A stretch of DNA of 64,000 nt. Source: an uncultured Prevotellaceae bacterium. GTDB lineage: Bacteria > Bacteroidota > Bacteroidia > Bacteroidales > Muribaculaceae. This document shows, in pieces, positions 52,837-60,668 of the stretch. Position numbers and translations under genes: made by a program. Below the pieces are notes generated by a model. The model was not told the DNA's origin. It worked only from the letters and a program-made list of their open reading frames with translations, and searched no databases. The stretch is from assembly GCA_900318065.1 (NCBI GenBank), contig ONIY01000007.1:27197-91196 (forward strand). The letters run 5' to 3'. Each line of letters opens with the position of its first letter. Positions within the stretch are counted from its first letter, which is position 1.

Positions 52837-52859
52837 AACTCCCCCTCTAAGATAGAGGG
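52837..52859. repeat. CCCCCTCTA-type hairpin
   Basis: AACTCCCCCTCTAAGATAGA forms the same hairpin as at 47791 and, in reverse orientation, 60591. The 598-bp gap 52605-53202 is built largely of repeats: this hairpin, the 66-bp repeat and a REP hairpin. The remainder shows no gene. Confidence 0.75.
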
Positions 52860-52874
52860 TCGACCCTCTTGCAT

Positions 52875-52940
52875 GGTGTTACTAATGAATAGCTTCTTCG
52901 AAGCATTTGACCTCTACGAGGTCATATCTCGGAGTTTTGC
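52875..52940. repeat. 66-bp interspersed repeat, copy 1
   Basis: GGTGTTACTAATGAATAGCT through GTTTTGC recurs in reverse complement at 60410-60475 with only a few changes. It contains palindromic GACCTCTACGAGGTC-type and CTTCGAAG segments. Confidence 0.85.
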
Positions 52941-52976
52941 GAAACTTCGAATACAGCGAAACAACTTGCCTCAAGC

Positions 52977-53001
52977 GGACAAGGCACGCCTTGTCCCTAC
53001 A
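52977..53001. repeat. GTAG-footed REP hairpin
   Basis: GGACAAGGC-AC-GCCTTGTCC followed by CTACA, with flanks (AATGAGAATTCA downstream) identical to those of the right half of the element at 48649-48739. Confidence 0.8.
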
Positions 53002-53202
53002 TAATGAGAATTCATGGGTTACAGCAACAGTCGCAAAGCCATGATTGAATGCGGTGGAAAAACCGGCAAAATGCTAAAATCGGCTCCCACCTATTGCCAG
53101 TTTCGCAAAAAAGCAGTAATTTTACCGACTTAATTAAAATGGCGTGCTATGCACCTATAGTGAGCGCGCCATGCAACATTATAGTTAACACATTAATACA
53201 CA

Positions 53203-54315
53203 ATGAGCAACGAACGAAAAATACGCATAGGAATCACCCATGGCGACACTAACGGAGTGGGCTATGAGGTTATTATGAAATGCTTCACCAGCAACGATAT
53301 TCTCGACTTGTGTGTACCCGTGATCTATGGGTCGAGCAAGATTTTCAACTACCACAAGAAAGCACTGGGAATTACCACCACCCAAATCAACACCACCCGC
53401 AACGCTGGCTACATCAAGGAAAACGCCGTCAACCTGGTTGAGGTGATCCATGATGAGGTGAAGATAGAGCTGGGACAGAACAGCAAGATTGCCGGCAAGG
53501 CGGCTTTCACAGCCCTCGAGGCAGCAGTCGCCGACCTCAAGAAAGGCGTCATCGACGTGCTCGTCACCGCTCCCATCAACAAAGACAACATCCACAGCGA
53601 GGAGTTCTCGTTCCCTGGCCACACCGAGTATCTCGAGGCCAGCTTGGGCGACGGCGACAAGGCGCTCATGATCATGTGCAGCGACGTGATTCGCGTGGCG
53701 CTGGCAACAACCCACATCCCCGTAGCGAAAATCGCCCAATCCATTTCTAAGGAAATGCTGGTAGAGAAGCTGCGCATCTTCAACCGCTCGCTGCAGTATG
53801 ACTTCAACGTGCAGAAACCCCGCATCGCCGTGCTGGGCCTCAACCCCCACTGTGGCGACAACGGTCTGCTGGGCAACGAGGAGAAAGAGATTATCGAGCC
53901 AGCCATTCAAGAGGCCAACGAGAACCAGATCCTGTGCTTTGGCCCCTATGCCGCCGACGGTTTCTTTGGCAGCAACCAGTACCGCCGCTTTGACGGTGTG
54001 CTTGCCATGTATCACGACCAGGGCCTCACGCCGTTCAAGACCATCTCGATGGACGAGGGCGTGAACGTTACTGCCGGCCTGCCCATCGTGCGCACCAGCC
54101 CCGACCACGGCACAGGCTACGACATTGCCGGCCAGGGCATTGCCAGCGAGAAGTCGATGCGCAACGCCATCTTCATGGCTATCGACATCCTGCGCAACCG
54201 CCGCCGCTGGGACGAGATGTACCAGAACCCACTCAAGAAGCAGTTCTTCGACAAGGGCAAGGACAACGTAGTCCTCGACCTCACCAAGATTGAAGACGAA
54301 GAGACGCTTGGGTAA
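53203..54315 (+). CDS. pdxA: 4-hydroxythreonine-4-phosphate dehydrogenase PdxA
   Basis: The 370-residue enzyme oxidises 4-phosphohydroxy-L-threonine in the DXP-dependent pyridoxal phosphate pathway. Marks are ITHGDTNGVGYEV near the start, VTAPINKDNIH, FPGHTEYLEA, LNPHCGDNGLLG, AMYHDQGLTPFK (metal-binding His/Asp) and VRTSPDHGTGYDIAG. Length is slightly above that of E. coli PdxA. It stands between two repeat-filled gaps. Confidence 0.95.
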   Translation: MSNERKIRIGITHGDTNGVGYEVIMKCFTSNDILDLCVPVIYGSSKIFNYHKKALGITTTQINTTRNAGYIKENAVNLVEVIHDEVKIELGQNSKIAGKAAFTALEAAVADLKKGVIDVLVTAPINKDNIHSEEFSFPGHTEYLEASLGDGDKALMIMCSDVIRVALATTHIPVAKIAQSISKEMLVEKLRIFNRSLQYDFNVQKPRIAVLGLNPHCGDNGLLGNEEKEIIEPAIQEANENQILCFGPYAADGFFGSNQYRRFDGVLAMYHDQGLTPFKTISMDEGVNVTAGLPIVRTSPDHGTGYDIAGQGIASEKSMRNAIFMAIDILRNRRRWDEMYQNPLKKQFFDKGKDNVVLDLTKIEDEETLG

Positions 54316-54585
54316 AGGACAAGGGACAAAGGACGAAGAACAAAGGACGAAGGACAAAGGACTAAGGACTAAGGACGAAGGACAAAGGACGAAGGACAAA
54401 GGACGAAGGACGAAGGACGAAGGACAAAGGACAAAGGACAAAGGACAAAGGACGAAGGACGAAGGACGAAGTCCTGGAAAGCCCGGAAAGCCCGGATAAT
54501 CCGGAAGTCCCGGAAGTCCTAGAAAGCCCGGAAAACTGACAACTGATAACTGACTACTGATAACTGACTACTGATAACTGATATA
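54314..54585. repeat. Composite module: GGACRAA heptads, 9-mers, ACTGATA heptads
   Basis: Twenty-two 7-bp units (AAAGGAC, GAAGGAC and variants) run from 54314 to 54467 in exact phase. Six 9-bp units of GGAAAGCCC / GGAAGTCCC type follow at 54476-54529. ACTGATA/ACTGACT heptads then run from about 54537 to the ATG of the next gene. Order and placement match 16676-16815. Confidence 0.92.
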
Positions 54586-55286
54586 TGCACTACGCGATTA
54601 TAGCTGCTGGCGAGGGGTCTCGTCTTGCTCAAGAAGGGGTTGCGAAACCCAAGCCGCTGGTAGAACTTAGCGGCGAGCCCATGATAATGAGGCTCATGAA
54701 CATATTCCAGCGTTGCAATGCCGAGAGCATCTCGGTCATTATCAACGACTTCATGCCCGAGGTAAGGCAATATCTCGAGAGCATCAGCCTTGACATGCCA
54801 CTCAACGTGGTGGTGAAGTCCACGCCCAGCTCCATGCACAGCTTCTGGGAACTGAGCAAGGTGATGAAACCTGGCAAGTTCTGCCTCACCACCGTCGACA
54901 CCATCTTCCGCGAGGAGGACTTCGCTCGCTACGTCGCAGCCTTTGAGGCCGACGACAAGCACGACGGGCTGTGGGCGGTCACACCGTTTATCGAAGACGA
55001 GAAGCCACTCTACGTCGACGTAGACCGCAGGATGAACATCAAGGCGTTCTGCGACCAGGCGTTCGATGGCGCCAAGTACGTCTCGGGAGGCGTGTATGCC
55101 ATGACCGACAAGGCCTTCCCCGTGCTCAACGAGTGCATCGACAAGGGCATCTCGCGCATGCGCAACTTCCAGCGCGCGCTCATCGAAGCTGGCATGAAAC
55201 TTAAGGCCTTCAGCATCGACAAGATCATCGATGTGGACCACGCCAGCGACATAGAGGTGGCACAGAACTTTATCAACGAGAAATAA
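54585..55286 (+). CDS. Nucleotidyltransferase (sugar/inositol-phosphate type) of the inositol-lipid locus
   Basis: The 233-residue protein has the NTP-transferase signature AIIAAGEGSRLAQEG followed by KPKPLVELSGEPMI, then CLTTVDTIF for the metal-binding Asp. Such enzymes activate a phosphorylated sugar or alcohol with CTP, UTP or GTP. It is followed by an ATP-grasp gene, a CDP-alcohol phosphatidyltransferase and, further on, inositol-phosphate synthase. In archaea a nucleotidyltransferase (IPCT) and a CDP-alcohol transferase work together to make inositol phosphodiesters through CDP-inositol. A CTP:inositol-phosphate cytidylyltransferase role is therefore plausible here (inference). Confidence 0.8.
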   Translation: MHYAIIAAGEGSRLAQEGVAKPKPLVELSGEPMIMRLMNIFQRCNAESISVIINDFMPEVRQYLESISLDMPLNVVVKSTPSSMHSFWELSKVMKPGKFCLTTVDTIFREEDFARYVAAFEADDKHDGLWAVTPFIEDEKPLYVDVDRRMNIKAFCDQAFDGAKYVSGGVYAMTDKAFPVLNECIDKGISRMRNFQRALIEAGMKLKAFSIDKIIDVDHASDIEVAQNFINEK

Positions 55287-55327
55287 TCTTACATTTTTTT
55301 GATTTATACACATTAAATATAATACTT

Positions 55328-56194
55328 ATGGCCGACATCAACATTGCAGGGGTAATGAGGGCCGGGGCCTACTCACCCAACCACATAGGCAACGACACCG
55401 CCATCTTCAACGCAGTGGCTGAGCAACTGCGCAAGCGCGGGTGCATCGTCAACACCTACAGCGAGGAGCAGTTCAACAAAAGCGACATCAGGGAGGACAT
55501 CATCGTGAACATGTGCCGCGAGCACAGCTCCATCATGAAACTGCAGAAGCTGGAAAACCAGGGCCGACTGGTGATAAACTCGGGCTTCGGCATTGAGAAC
55601 TGCACCCGCGAGCGCATGACACGCATCTTGCTGGGCAACGGTATCCCCTACCCCGAGAGCCTTATCGTCAACACCAACGAGGTGGTGAAAGACCGCCTTG
55701 AGCGCAGCGGCTTCGAGAGCTGCTGGATCAAGCGTGGCGACTTCCATGCCATGCACAAGGAGGACGTCTCCTATGTGCGCCACAGCGAGGAGGCGCAAGA
55801 GGTGCTGCAGGAATACTTCCTGCGTGGCATCAAGCGCGCCGTGATCAACGTTCACCTCGTGGGCGACCTCATCAAGTTCTACGGCGTGAGAGGCACCAAC
55901 TACTTCTTCTGGTTTTACCCCTTTGACAAAGGCCACAGCAAGTATGGCCACGAGGCCATCAACGGCAAGTCGCAAGGACTGAAGTTTGACCTGAAGTACC
56001 TCAAAGAGATTTGCAACCGAGCAGCCGACGAGCTCAACATAGAGATTTATGGCGGCGACTGCATCGTGGGCGAGGAAGGCGACGTGAAAATCATCGACTT
56101 CAACGACTGGCCCAGTTTCGCACCTTGCCGCAACGATGCTGCGCCCCACATCGCCAAGCGCATCATCAACATCATCAAGGACTGGAAATCGTGA
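55328..56194 (+). CDS. ATP-grasp protein of the inositol-lipid locus
   Basis: The 288-residue protein has an ATP-grasp pattern: a preATP-like N-terminal part (AGVMRAGAYSPNHIGNDTAI), an ATP-binding middle (CWIKRGDFHAM, AVINVHLVGDLIKFYGVRG) and the metal-binding end YGGDCIVGEEGDVKIIDFND followed by WPSFAPC. The D-x-N-D ending is like that of inositol trisphosphate kinases and RimK ligases. Substrate unknown; the place between a nucleotidyltransferase and a phosphatidyltransferase suggests headgroup kinase or ligase activity (inference). Confidence 0.75.
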   Translation: MADINIAGVMRAGAYSPNHIGNDTAIFNAVAEQLRKRGCIVNTYSEEQFNKSDIREDIIVNMCREHSSIMKLQKLENQGRLVINSGFGIENCTRERMTRILLGNGIPYPESLIVNTNEVVKDRLERSGFESCWIKRGDFHAMHKEDVSYVRHSEEAQEVLQEYFLRGIKRAVINVHLVGDLIKFYGVRGTNYFFWFYPFDKGHSKYGHEAINGKSQGLKFDLKYLKEICNRAADELNIEIYGGDCIVGEEGDVKIIDFNDWPSFAPCRNDAAPHIAKRIINIIKDWKS

Positions 56195-56254
56195 TTCCAC
56201 GGCAGGAGATCAGCAACACATTATACTATAAACGATAAACTTATCTACCCAATA

Positions 56255-57205
56255 ATGAATTTCAAAGAATTAAAACAACAATATAACCAATCGCTCAAGT
56301 CGATGGACACCGAGGAGCACATCGACCTGTGGTTTTACCGTCCACTGGGCTTTGCCTGGGCAACACTCTTTGCAAAACTTGGCATCTCGCCAAACGTTGT
56401 CACCATTGCATCCATCTTCCTGGGTGTGGGAGGTGGCATTCTGCTCTACTTTGGGGCACAGCCACTCATCTGGCTTAACTACCTGGGCATCTTCCTAATC
56501 ATATGGGCCAACACCTACGACAGCGCCGATGGACAGCTGGCGCGATTGACTAAGCAATATTCACAGATTGGGCGCATCCTCGACGGCGTGAGCGGCGACC
56601 TGTGGTTCTTTGCCATCTACTTTGCTCTCGTGTTCCGCGAGTTGCACTTTGGCGACGCGTGGCTGAAAGACTTTTTCATGCAGTCGCAAAACCACTGGAT
56701 CATCTGGACCATGGCGATTGCCGCCGGCGTGAGCCACGCACTGCAATGCGCTATGGCCGACTATTACCGCCAGTTCCACCTCTACTTCCTCAAGGGAGAG
56801 AGCGGCAGCGAGCTCGAGAGCACCAGCAAGCTCGACGAGCAAATCAAGCAGTCGCATGGCTTCAAGCGCATCACCATGTTCTTCTACCGCCAGTACACTG
56901 CCAACCAGGAGCGCCTCACCCCTGCCCTGCAGCGCCTGCGCCGCGAGCTCAAGAACCAGTATGGCAACGAGATGCCACCACAGCAGTTCCGTGACGACTT
57001 CCGCAAGCTGAGTCTGCCACTGATGAAGTACACCAACATGCTCACCTTCAATACTCGCACCATTGCCATGTTCATCTCGGTGATCATCGCCATTCCCTGG
57101 CTCTACTTCGCCTTTGAGCTCATCGTGCTCAACATCATGCTCGTCTACATGATTTGGCGCCACGAGACATTCTGCAAGAAACTAACAAGAGAGATAAAGG
57201 GGTAA
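56255..57205 (+). CDS. CDP-alcohol phosphatidyltransferase, probable phosphatidylinositol-phosphate synthase
   Basis: The 316-residue membrane enzyme carries the complete CDP-alcohol phosphatidyltransferase motif D-x2-D-G-x2-A-R-x8-G-x3-D-x3-D in YDSADGQLARLTKQY and IGRILDGVSGD. Membrane helices are at about 40-60, 65-90, 110-130, 145-165 and 265-295. It joins an alcohol phosphate (here likely inositol phosphate) to a CDP-activated lipid, or the reverse. Homologous Bacteroides clusters contain MIPS, a CDP-alcohol transferase and a HAD phosphatase that make phosphatidylinositol and inositol ceramides (known of the pathway). Its stop codon TAA is the first part of a TAAGTGT repeat array. Confidence 0.88.
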   Translation: MNFKELKQQYNQSLKSMDTEEHIDLWFYRPLGFAWATLFAKLGISPNVVTIASIFLGVGGGILLYFGAQPLIWLNYLGIFLIIWANTYDSADGQLARLTKQYSQIGRILDGVSGDLWFFAIYFALVFRELHFGDAWLKDFFMQSQNHWIIWTMAIAAGVSHALQCAMADYYRQFHLYFLKGESGSELESTSKLDEQIKQSHGFKRITMFFYRQYTANQERLTPALQRLRRELKNQYGNEMPPQQFRDDFRKLSLPLMKYTNMLTFNTRTIAMFISVIIAIPWLYFAFELIVLNIMLVYMIWRHETFCKKLTREIKG

Positions 57206-57259
57206 GTGTTAAGTGTTAAGTGTTAAGTGTTAAGTGTTAAGTTTTAAGTGTTAAGTTTT
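57203..57259. repeat. Heptanucleotide array, TAAGTGT type
   Basis: Eight 7-bp units of TAAGTGT/TAAGTTT in exact phase. The first unit includes the stop codon of the phosphatidyltransferase gene. It joins the next array at 57260 without a gap. Confidence 0.92.
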
Positions 57260-57371
57260 AAAGGACGAAGGACGAAGGACAAAGGACGAAGGACAAAGGA
57301 CGAAGGACAAAGCACGAAGGACGAAGGACGAAGGACAAAGGACGAAGGACAAAGGACAAAGGACGAAGGAC
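57260..57371. repeat. Heptanucleotide array, AAAGGAC/GAAGGAC type
   Basis: Sixteen 7-bp units of the same family as at 54314. It is followed directly by a 10-bp array. Confidence 0.92.
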
Positions 57372-57374
57372 AGT

Positions 57375-57425
57375 GGCCACTCCTACCCACTCCTATGCAC
57401 TCCTACCCATTCCTACCCACTCCTA
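57375..57425. repeat. 10-bp array, CCACTCCTAC type
   Basis: Five 10-bp units (CCACTCCTAC, GCACTCCTAC, CCATTCCTAC), similar to the array at 21407-21456. It ends 18 bases before the HAD gene start. Confidence 0.85.
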
Positions 57426-57443
57426 AAAAAACAAGAAAGAATA

Positions 57444-58148
57444 ATGATTAACGGCATCATCTTTGACTATGGCGGCACTATCGACAGCCGCGGCGTGCAC
57501 TGGAGCGAAGTGATTTGGGACGGCTACCAGGCAGCAGGTGTTCCCGTCACCAAGGAGCAGTTCCGCGACAGCTATGTTGTCGCCGAGCGCGAACTGGCAC
57601 GCGTGCGCCACATCCTCCCCAATGACAACTTCCACGACCTGCTGCTCAAGAAAATGCGCATCGAGCTCCAGGAACTTGTCGATAAGGGCAATCTGCAATG
57701 CGACAACATCGAGCCGCTCGCCGCTCAGGTGGCGCAATACTGCTATGATGCCGCACGCTCCTCGATCGAGGAGGCACGCCCTGTGCTCGAACTGCTGAGC
57801 CACCACTACCCCATGATGCTCGTGAGCAACTTCTATGGCAACGTAGACTCGGTGCTGCGCGACTTCGACCTACGCAAGTATTTCAAAGGCGTGATAGAGA
57901 GTGCCGTCGTTGGTGTGCGCAAGCCTAACCCAGTTATTTTCAAACTCGGTGTCGATGTCCTCGAGATGGAGCCTGGCGAGGTGCTCGTCGTGGGCGACAG
58001 CCTCAAGAAAGATATCCTTCCAGCCGAGTCCATTGGCTGCCACACCCTGTGGCTCAAAGGCAAGGGTTGGACCGCCGATGAAGATGCACAGACCCACCCC
58101 GGCATCATAAAAACACTGAGCGAGGTGCCCAAAGCCCTAAAACTCTAA
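57444..58148 (+). CDS. HAD-superfamily phosphatase, probable phosphatidylinositol-phosphate phosphatase
   Basis: The 234-residue protein is a class I HAD enzyme: motif I FDYGGTID with nucleophile Asp8, motif II MLVSNF, motif III Lys in VGVRKPNPVIF, motif IV VVGDSLKKD. The usual second Asp of motif I (D+2) is Gly here, as in several HAD subfamilies. Its place between a CDP-alcohol phosphatidyltransferase and inositol-phosphate synthase fits the phosphatase that removes phosphate from phosphatidylinositol phosphate in Bacteroides (inference from context). Confidence 0.8.
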   Translation: MINGIIFDYGGTIDSRGVHWSEVIWDGYQAAGVPVTKEQFRDSYVVAERELARVRHILPNDNFHDLLLKKMRIELQELVDKGNLQCDNIEPLAAQVAQYCYDAARSSIEEARPVLELLSHHYPMMLVSNFYGNVDSVLRDFDLRKYFKGVIESAVVGVRKPNPVIFKLGVDVLEMEPGEVLVVGDSLKKDILPAESIGCHTLWLKGKGWTADEDAQTHPGIIKTLSEVPKALKL

Positions 58149-58175
58149 ACTCTACATATTTCTAAAACAACACAC

Positions 58176-58211
58176 CAAGTGCTGTGATTGCACCCCCAAT
58201 CACAGCACTTG
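58176..58211 (+). terminator. Strong hairpin after the HAD phosphatase gene
   Basis: A perfect 15-bp stem (CAAGTGCTGTGATTG / CAATCACAGCACTTG) around a 6-base loop lies 27 bases past the stop. There is no immediate U-run; CGCCTTTTTTT follows 18 bases later. The remaining gap to 58608 is AT-rich and holds the promoter of the next gene. Confidence 0.6.
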
Positions 58212-58507
58212 ATGTGTATCATTATCGCCTTTTTTTAAGTTTACTGGACACTGATATTAAACCTTCACAGTTGTGCTACGTCTAAGAGCATATTGCAATA
58301 CACAAGAAAAAAGAGTAAAACAATTCAATCGATTGACGAGGCATTCACCCCAATTGTGGTCAAAAAAACAGCTTTTTGCTGGAAAAAACTTTGAGGTAGC
58401 ATTATATTCTATTAACCAAAAACAACTGTTTATCCGTTAAAATTAAGTTTCCTTCACCAAAACACTGCATCGTTGTGCATATTTAACGATTAAAGTTTCT
58501 TAAATCG

Positions 58508-58560
58508 TTTTGTGGTTTAGAAAAAGGTAGTACCTTTACACCGCTTTTTTGATAAAAGCG
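58508..58560 (+). promoter_or_regulatory. Promoter and leader hairpin of inositol-phosphate synthase
   Basis: TTTTG (58508-58512), 18 bases, then TACCTTTA (58531-58538) resemble the Bacteroidetes promoter. A hairpin CGCTTTT-TTGAT-AAAAGCG at about 58542-58560 would sit at the very 5' end of the transcript, which has a leader of about 65 bases. Confidence 0.5.
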
Positions 58561-58608
58561 CAAAAACGAGAATATTAACTAAACAGAAAGATAACAAAAT
58601 TATTTACT

Positions 58609-59916
58609 ATGAGTAATCCAAATGTAAAACCAGCTACCGGCAAATTAGGTATTATGGTAGTAGGTCTGGGTGCTGTGAGCACCACATTCATGACTGGTGT
58701 CATGATGGCACGCAAGGGTCTGGCTAAGCCTGTTGGCTCAATGACTCAGTACGACAAAATCCGCGTTGGTCGCGGCGAGAACAAGAAATATCTACATTAC
58801 AAAGATATCGTGCCCCTGGCAACGCTCGACGACATCGTGTTTGCTGCTTGGGACGTATATCCCGCTAATGCCTACGAGAGCGCTATCAACGCCGAGGTGC
58901 TCAAGGAGAAAGACATCGAGCCCGTTAAGGACGAGTTGCTGAAGATCAAGCCCCTCAAGGCCGCTTTTGACAAGAACTACGCTAAGCGCCTCGACGGTGA
59001 CAACGTGAAGCAATGCAAGGATCGCTGGGACATGATGGAGCAAGTGCGCGAAGACATCCGCAACTTCAAGAAAGAGACTGGCGTGAGCCGCGTGGTAGTG
59101 CTCTGGGCCGCTTCGACCGAGATCTATGTCGCTCCTGACAAGAACGTACACTACACCCTCGACCAGCTCGAGGCAGCCATGAAGGCCAACGATGTAGACC
59201 ACATCGCACCCTCTATGTGCTACGCCTATGCAGCACTCAAGGAAGACTGCCCATTCATCATGGGTGCTCCTAACACCACCGTCGACATCCCCGCTATGTG
59301 GCAACTGAGCGAGGAGACTAAGTTGCCCATCGCTGGTAAGGACTTCAAGACTGGCCAAACACTCGTTAAGAGTGGTTTCGCTCCCATCATTGGTGCCCGC
59401 ATGCTCGGCATGAGCGGTTGGTTCTCGACCAACATCCTGGGTAACCGCGACGGTCTCGTACTCGACGAGCCAGCCAACTTCCGCACCAAGGAGGTGAGCA
59501 AGCTCTCTACCCTCGAGTCGATTCTCGTGGCCGACGAACAGCCCGACCTCTACGGCGACATCTTCCACAAGGTGCGCATCAACTACTACCCACCACGCAA
59601 CGACAACAAGGAAGGCTGGGACAACATCGACATCTTTGGCTGGATGGGCTACCCAATGCAGATCAAGATCAACTTCCTGTGCCGCGACTCTATCCTCGCA
59701 GCACCCCTGTGCCTCGACCTGTGCTTGCTCATGGACCTCGCTCACCGCGCCGGCCGCTACGGCACTCAGCGCTTCCTGAGCTTCTTCCTCAAGAGCCCAA
59801 TACACGACTACACAGTTGACGAGGTTCCCGTTAACCACCTGTTCCAGCAGCACACAATGCTCAAGAACGCTATCCGCGAGATGGGTGGCTACGAGGCCGA
59901 CGAGGAGATCGACTAA
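58609..59916 (+). CDS. ino1: myo-Inositol-3-phosphate synthase
   Basis: The 435-residue enzyme turns glucose-6-phosphate into inositol phosphate with NAD. Marks are the NAD-binding start LGIMVVGLGAVSTTFMTG, VVVLWAASTEI, MCYAYAALKEDCPFIMGAPN, the catalytic-site region FKTGQTLVKSGFAPIIGARM, GWFSTNILGNRDGLVL and GYPMQIKINFLCRDSILAAP. It belongs to the shorter bacterial/archaeal MIPS type. It supplies the headgroup for the inositol-lipid genes upstream. It has its own promoter and a terminator at 59967-60006. Confidence 0.95.
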   Translation: MSNPNVKPATGKLGIMVVGLGAVSTTFMTGVMMARKGLAKPVGSMTQYDKIRVGRGENKKYLHYKDIVPLATLDDIVFAAWDVYPANAYESAINAEVLKEKDIEPVKDELLKIKPLKAAFDKNYAKRLDGDNVKQCKDRWDMMEQVREDIRNFKKETGVSRVVVLWAASTEIYVAPDKNVHYTLDQLEAAMKANDVDHIAPSMCYAYAALKEDCPFIMGAPNTTVDIPAMWQLSEETKLPIAGKDFKTGQTLVKSGFAPIIGARMLGMSGWFSTNILGNRDGLVLDEPANFRTKEVSKLSTLESILVADEQPDLYGDIFHKVRINYYPPRNDNKEGWDNIDIFGWMGYPMQIKINFLCRDSILAAPLCLDLCLLMDLAHRAGRYGTQRFLSFFLKSPIHDYTVDEVPVNHLFQQHTMLKNAIREMGGYEADEEID

Positions 59917-59966
59917 TCGCCCGTTAGCAACTATTTTTAGAACCTAACTAACTTACTAAATATTTG

Positions 59967-60006
59967 GGTGAGCCTCGCACTCCAGGGAGTGGGAGGCTCA
60001 CCTTTT
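59967..60006 (+). terminator. Rho-independent terminator of ino1
   Basis: GGTGAGCCTC pairs with GAGGCTCACC, with an inner CACTCC/GGAGTG stem, followed by TTTT. The structure ends 11 bases before the start of the TerB-like gene, so that gene depends on readthrough or its own promoter. Confidence 0.8.
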
Positions 60007-60017
60007 CAAAAAAAGAC

Positions 60018-60356
60018 ATGACTAACACCGAGTTCACCCAGCAGGAAAAAATCGCCATCGTGAGCCTGCTCATCGAGATGGCCAACGCCGACAGCCGCAT
60101 AGCCTACGAGGAGATGATAACGTTCAACCTCATCTGCCGCCGGCTCGAGATTGACCACAACTCCTTTGTCGTGGGTCACGGGCTCAAGTGCGAGCACGCT
60201 CTCGAGGTGCTCAAGACCATGAGCGACGACAAGAAACTCCAGCTCGCCAAGCTAATGGTAGAAATCATCGACAGCGACAACCAGGTAGACGACGCCGAGA
60301 TTGCACTGCTCAACCACGCCTGCAAGCAGATAGGGATAGACCAACTGCTCAAGTAA
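60018..60356 (+). CDS. TerB-like protein
   Basis: The 112-residue all-helical protein fits the TerB/tellurite-resistance-B-like fold: EKIAIVSLLIEMANADSRIA, EEMITFNLICRRLEID and KLQLAKLMVEIIDSDNQVDD followed by AEIALLNHAC, with the paired acidic motifs typical of metal-binding TerB. The start at 60018 is used because the longer frame would translate the terminator hairpin. No other ter genes are near. Its place beside the inositol-lipid genes may mean membrane-linked work, which is inference. Confidence 0.75.
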   Translation: MTNTEFTQQEKIAIVSLLIEMANADSRIAYEEMITFNLICRRLEIDHNSFVVGHGLKCEHALEVLKTMSDDKKLQLAKLMVEIIDSDNQVDDAEIALLNHACKQIGIDQLLK

Positions 60357-60357
60357 A

Positions 60358-60387
60358 TTCCACCTCGGCAGGCTGGCTGAGGTGGAA
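60358..60387. terminator. Hairpin after the TerB-like gene
   Basis: TTCCACCTC and GAGGTGGAA form a 9-bp stem directly after the stop codon, followed by seven A residues; a terminator for the minus strand or a bidirectional one. Confidence 0.4.
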
Positions 60388-60409
60388 AAAAATGTGACCA
60401 GAGGTTGTT

Positions 60410-60475
60410 GCAAAACTTCGAGTGATGACCTCGAAGAGGTCAAATGCTTCGAAGAAGCTATTCATTAGTAACACC
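60410..60475. repeat. 66-bp interspersed repeat, copy 2 (inverted relative to copy 1)
   Basis: It is the near-exact reverse complement of 52875-52940. Further palindromic GAACCTCGAAGAGGTTC follows at about 60482-60500. The gap 60357-60668 is mostly such repeat material and contains no gene. Confidence 0.85.
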
Positions 60476-60575
60476 AAGCAAGAACCTCGAAGAGGTTCGC
60501 AGCTTGGTGATATACAAAGGCTTATGGATGTGCCTCGGAGAGGAACTTCTGCAGAGACTGTTGCATTACCTCTTG

Positions 60576-60613
60576 TCATACTCCCCCCACCCCCTCTATC
60601 TTAGAGGGGGAGT
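60576..60613. repeat. CCCCCTCTA-type hairpin element
   Basis: TCATACTCCCCCCACCCCCT followed by CTATCTTAGAGGGGGAGTTG. It matches one end of the element at 47791-47915 and, reversed, the hairpin at 52837. Confidence 0.75.
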
Positions 60614-60668
60614 TGCGGGTACCTTCACTTTTTGTGACAGCCTCCAAAGAAGTGCCTTTATGTCAAGA

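Noticed and set aside
53185-54441. 418-codon minus-strand open frame reading through the heptad array
   Set aside because: It is antisense to pdxA, and its N-terminus is only translated 7-bp repeat.
58792-59853. 353-codon minus-strand open frame
   Set aside because: It is antisense to the inositol-phosphate synthase gene, which has all family motifs.
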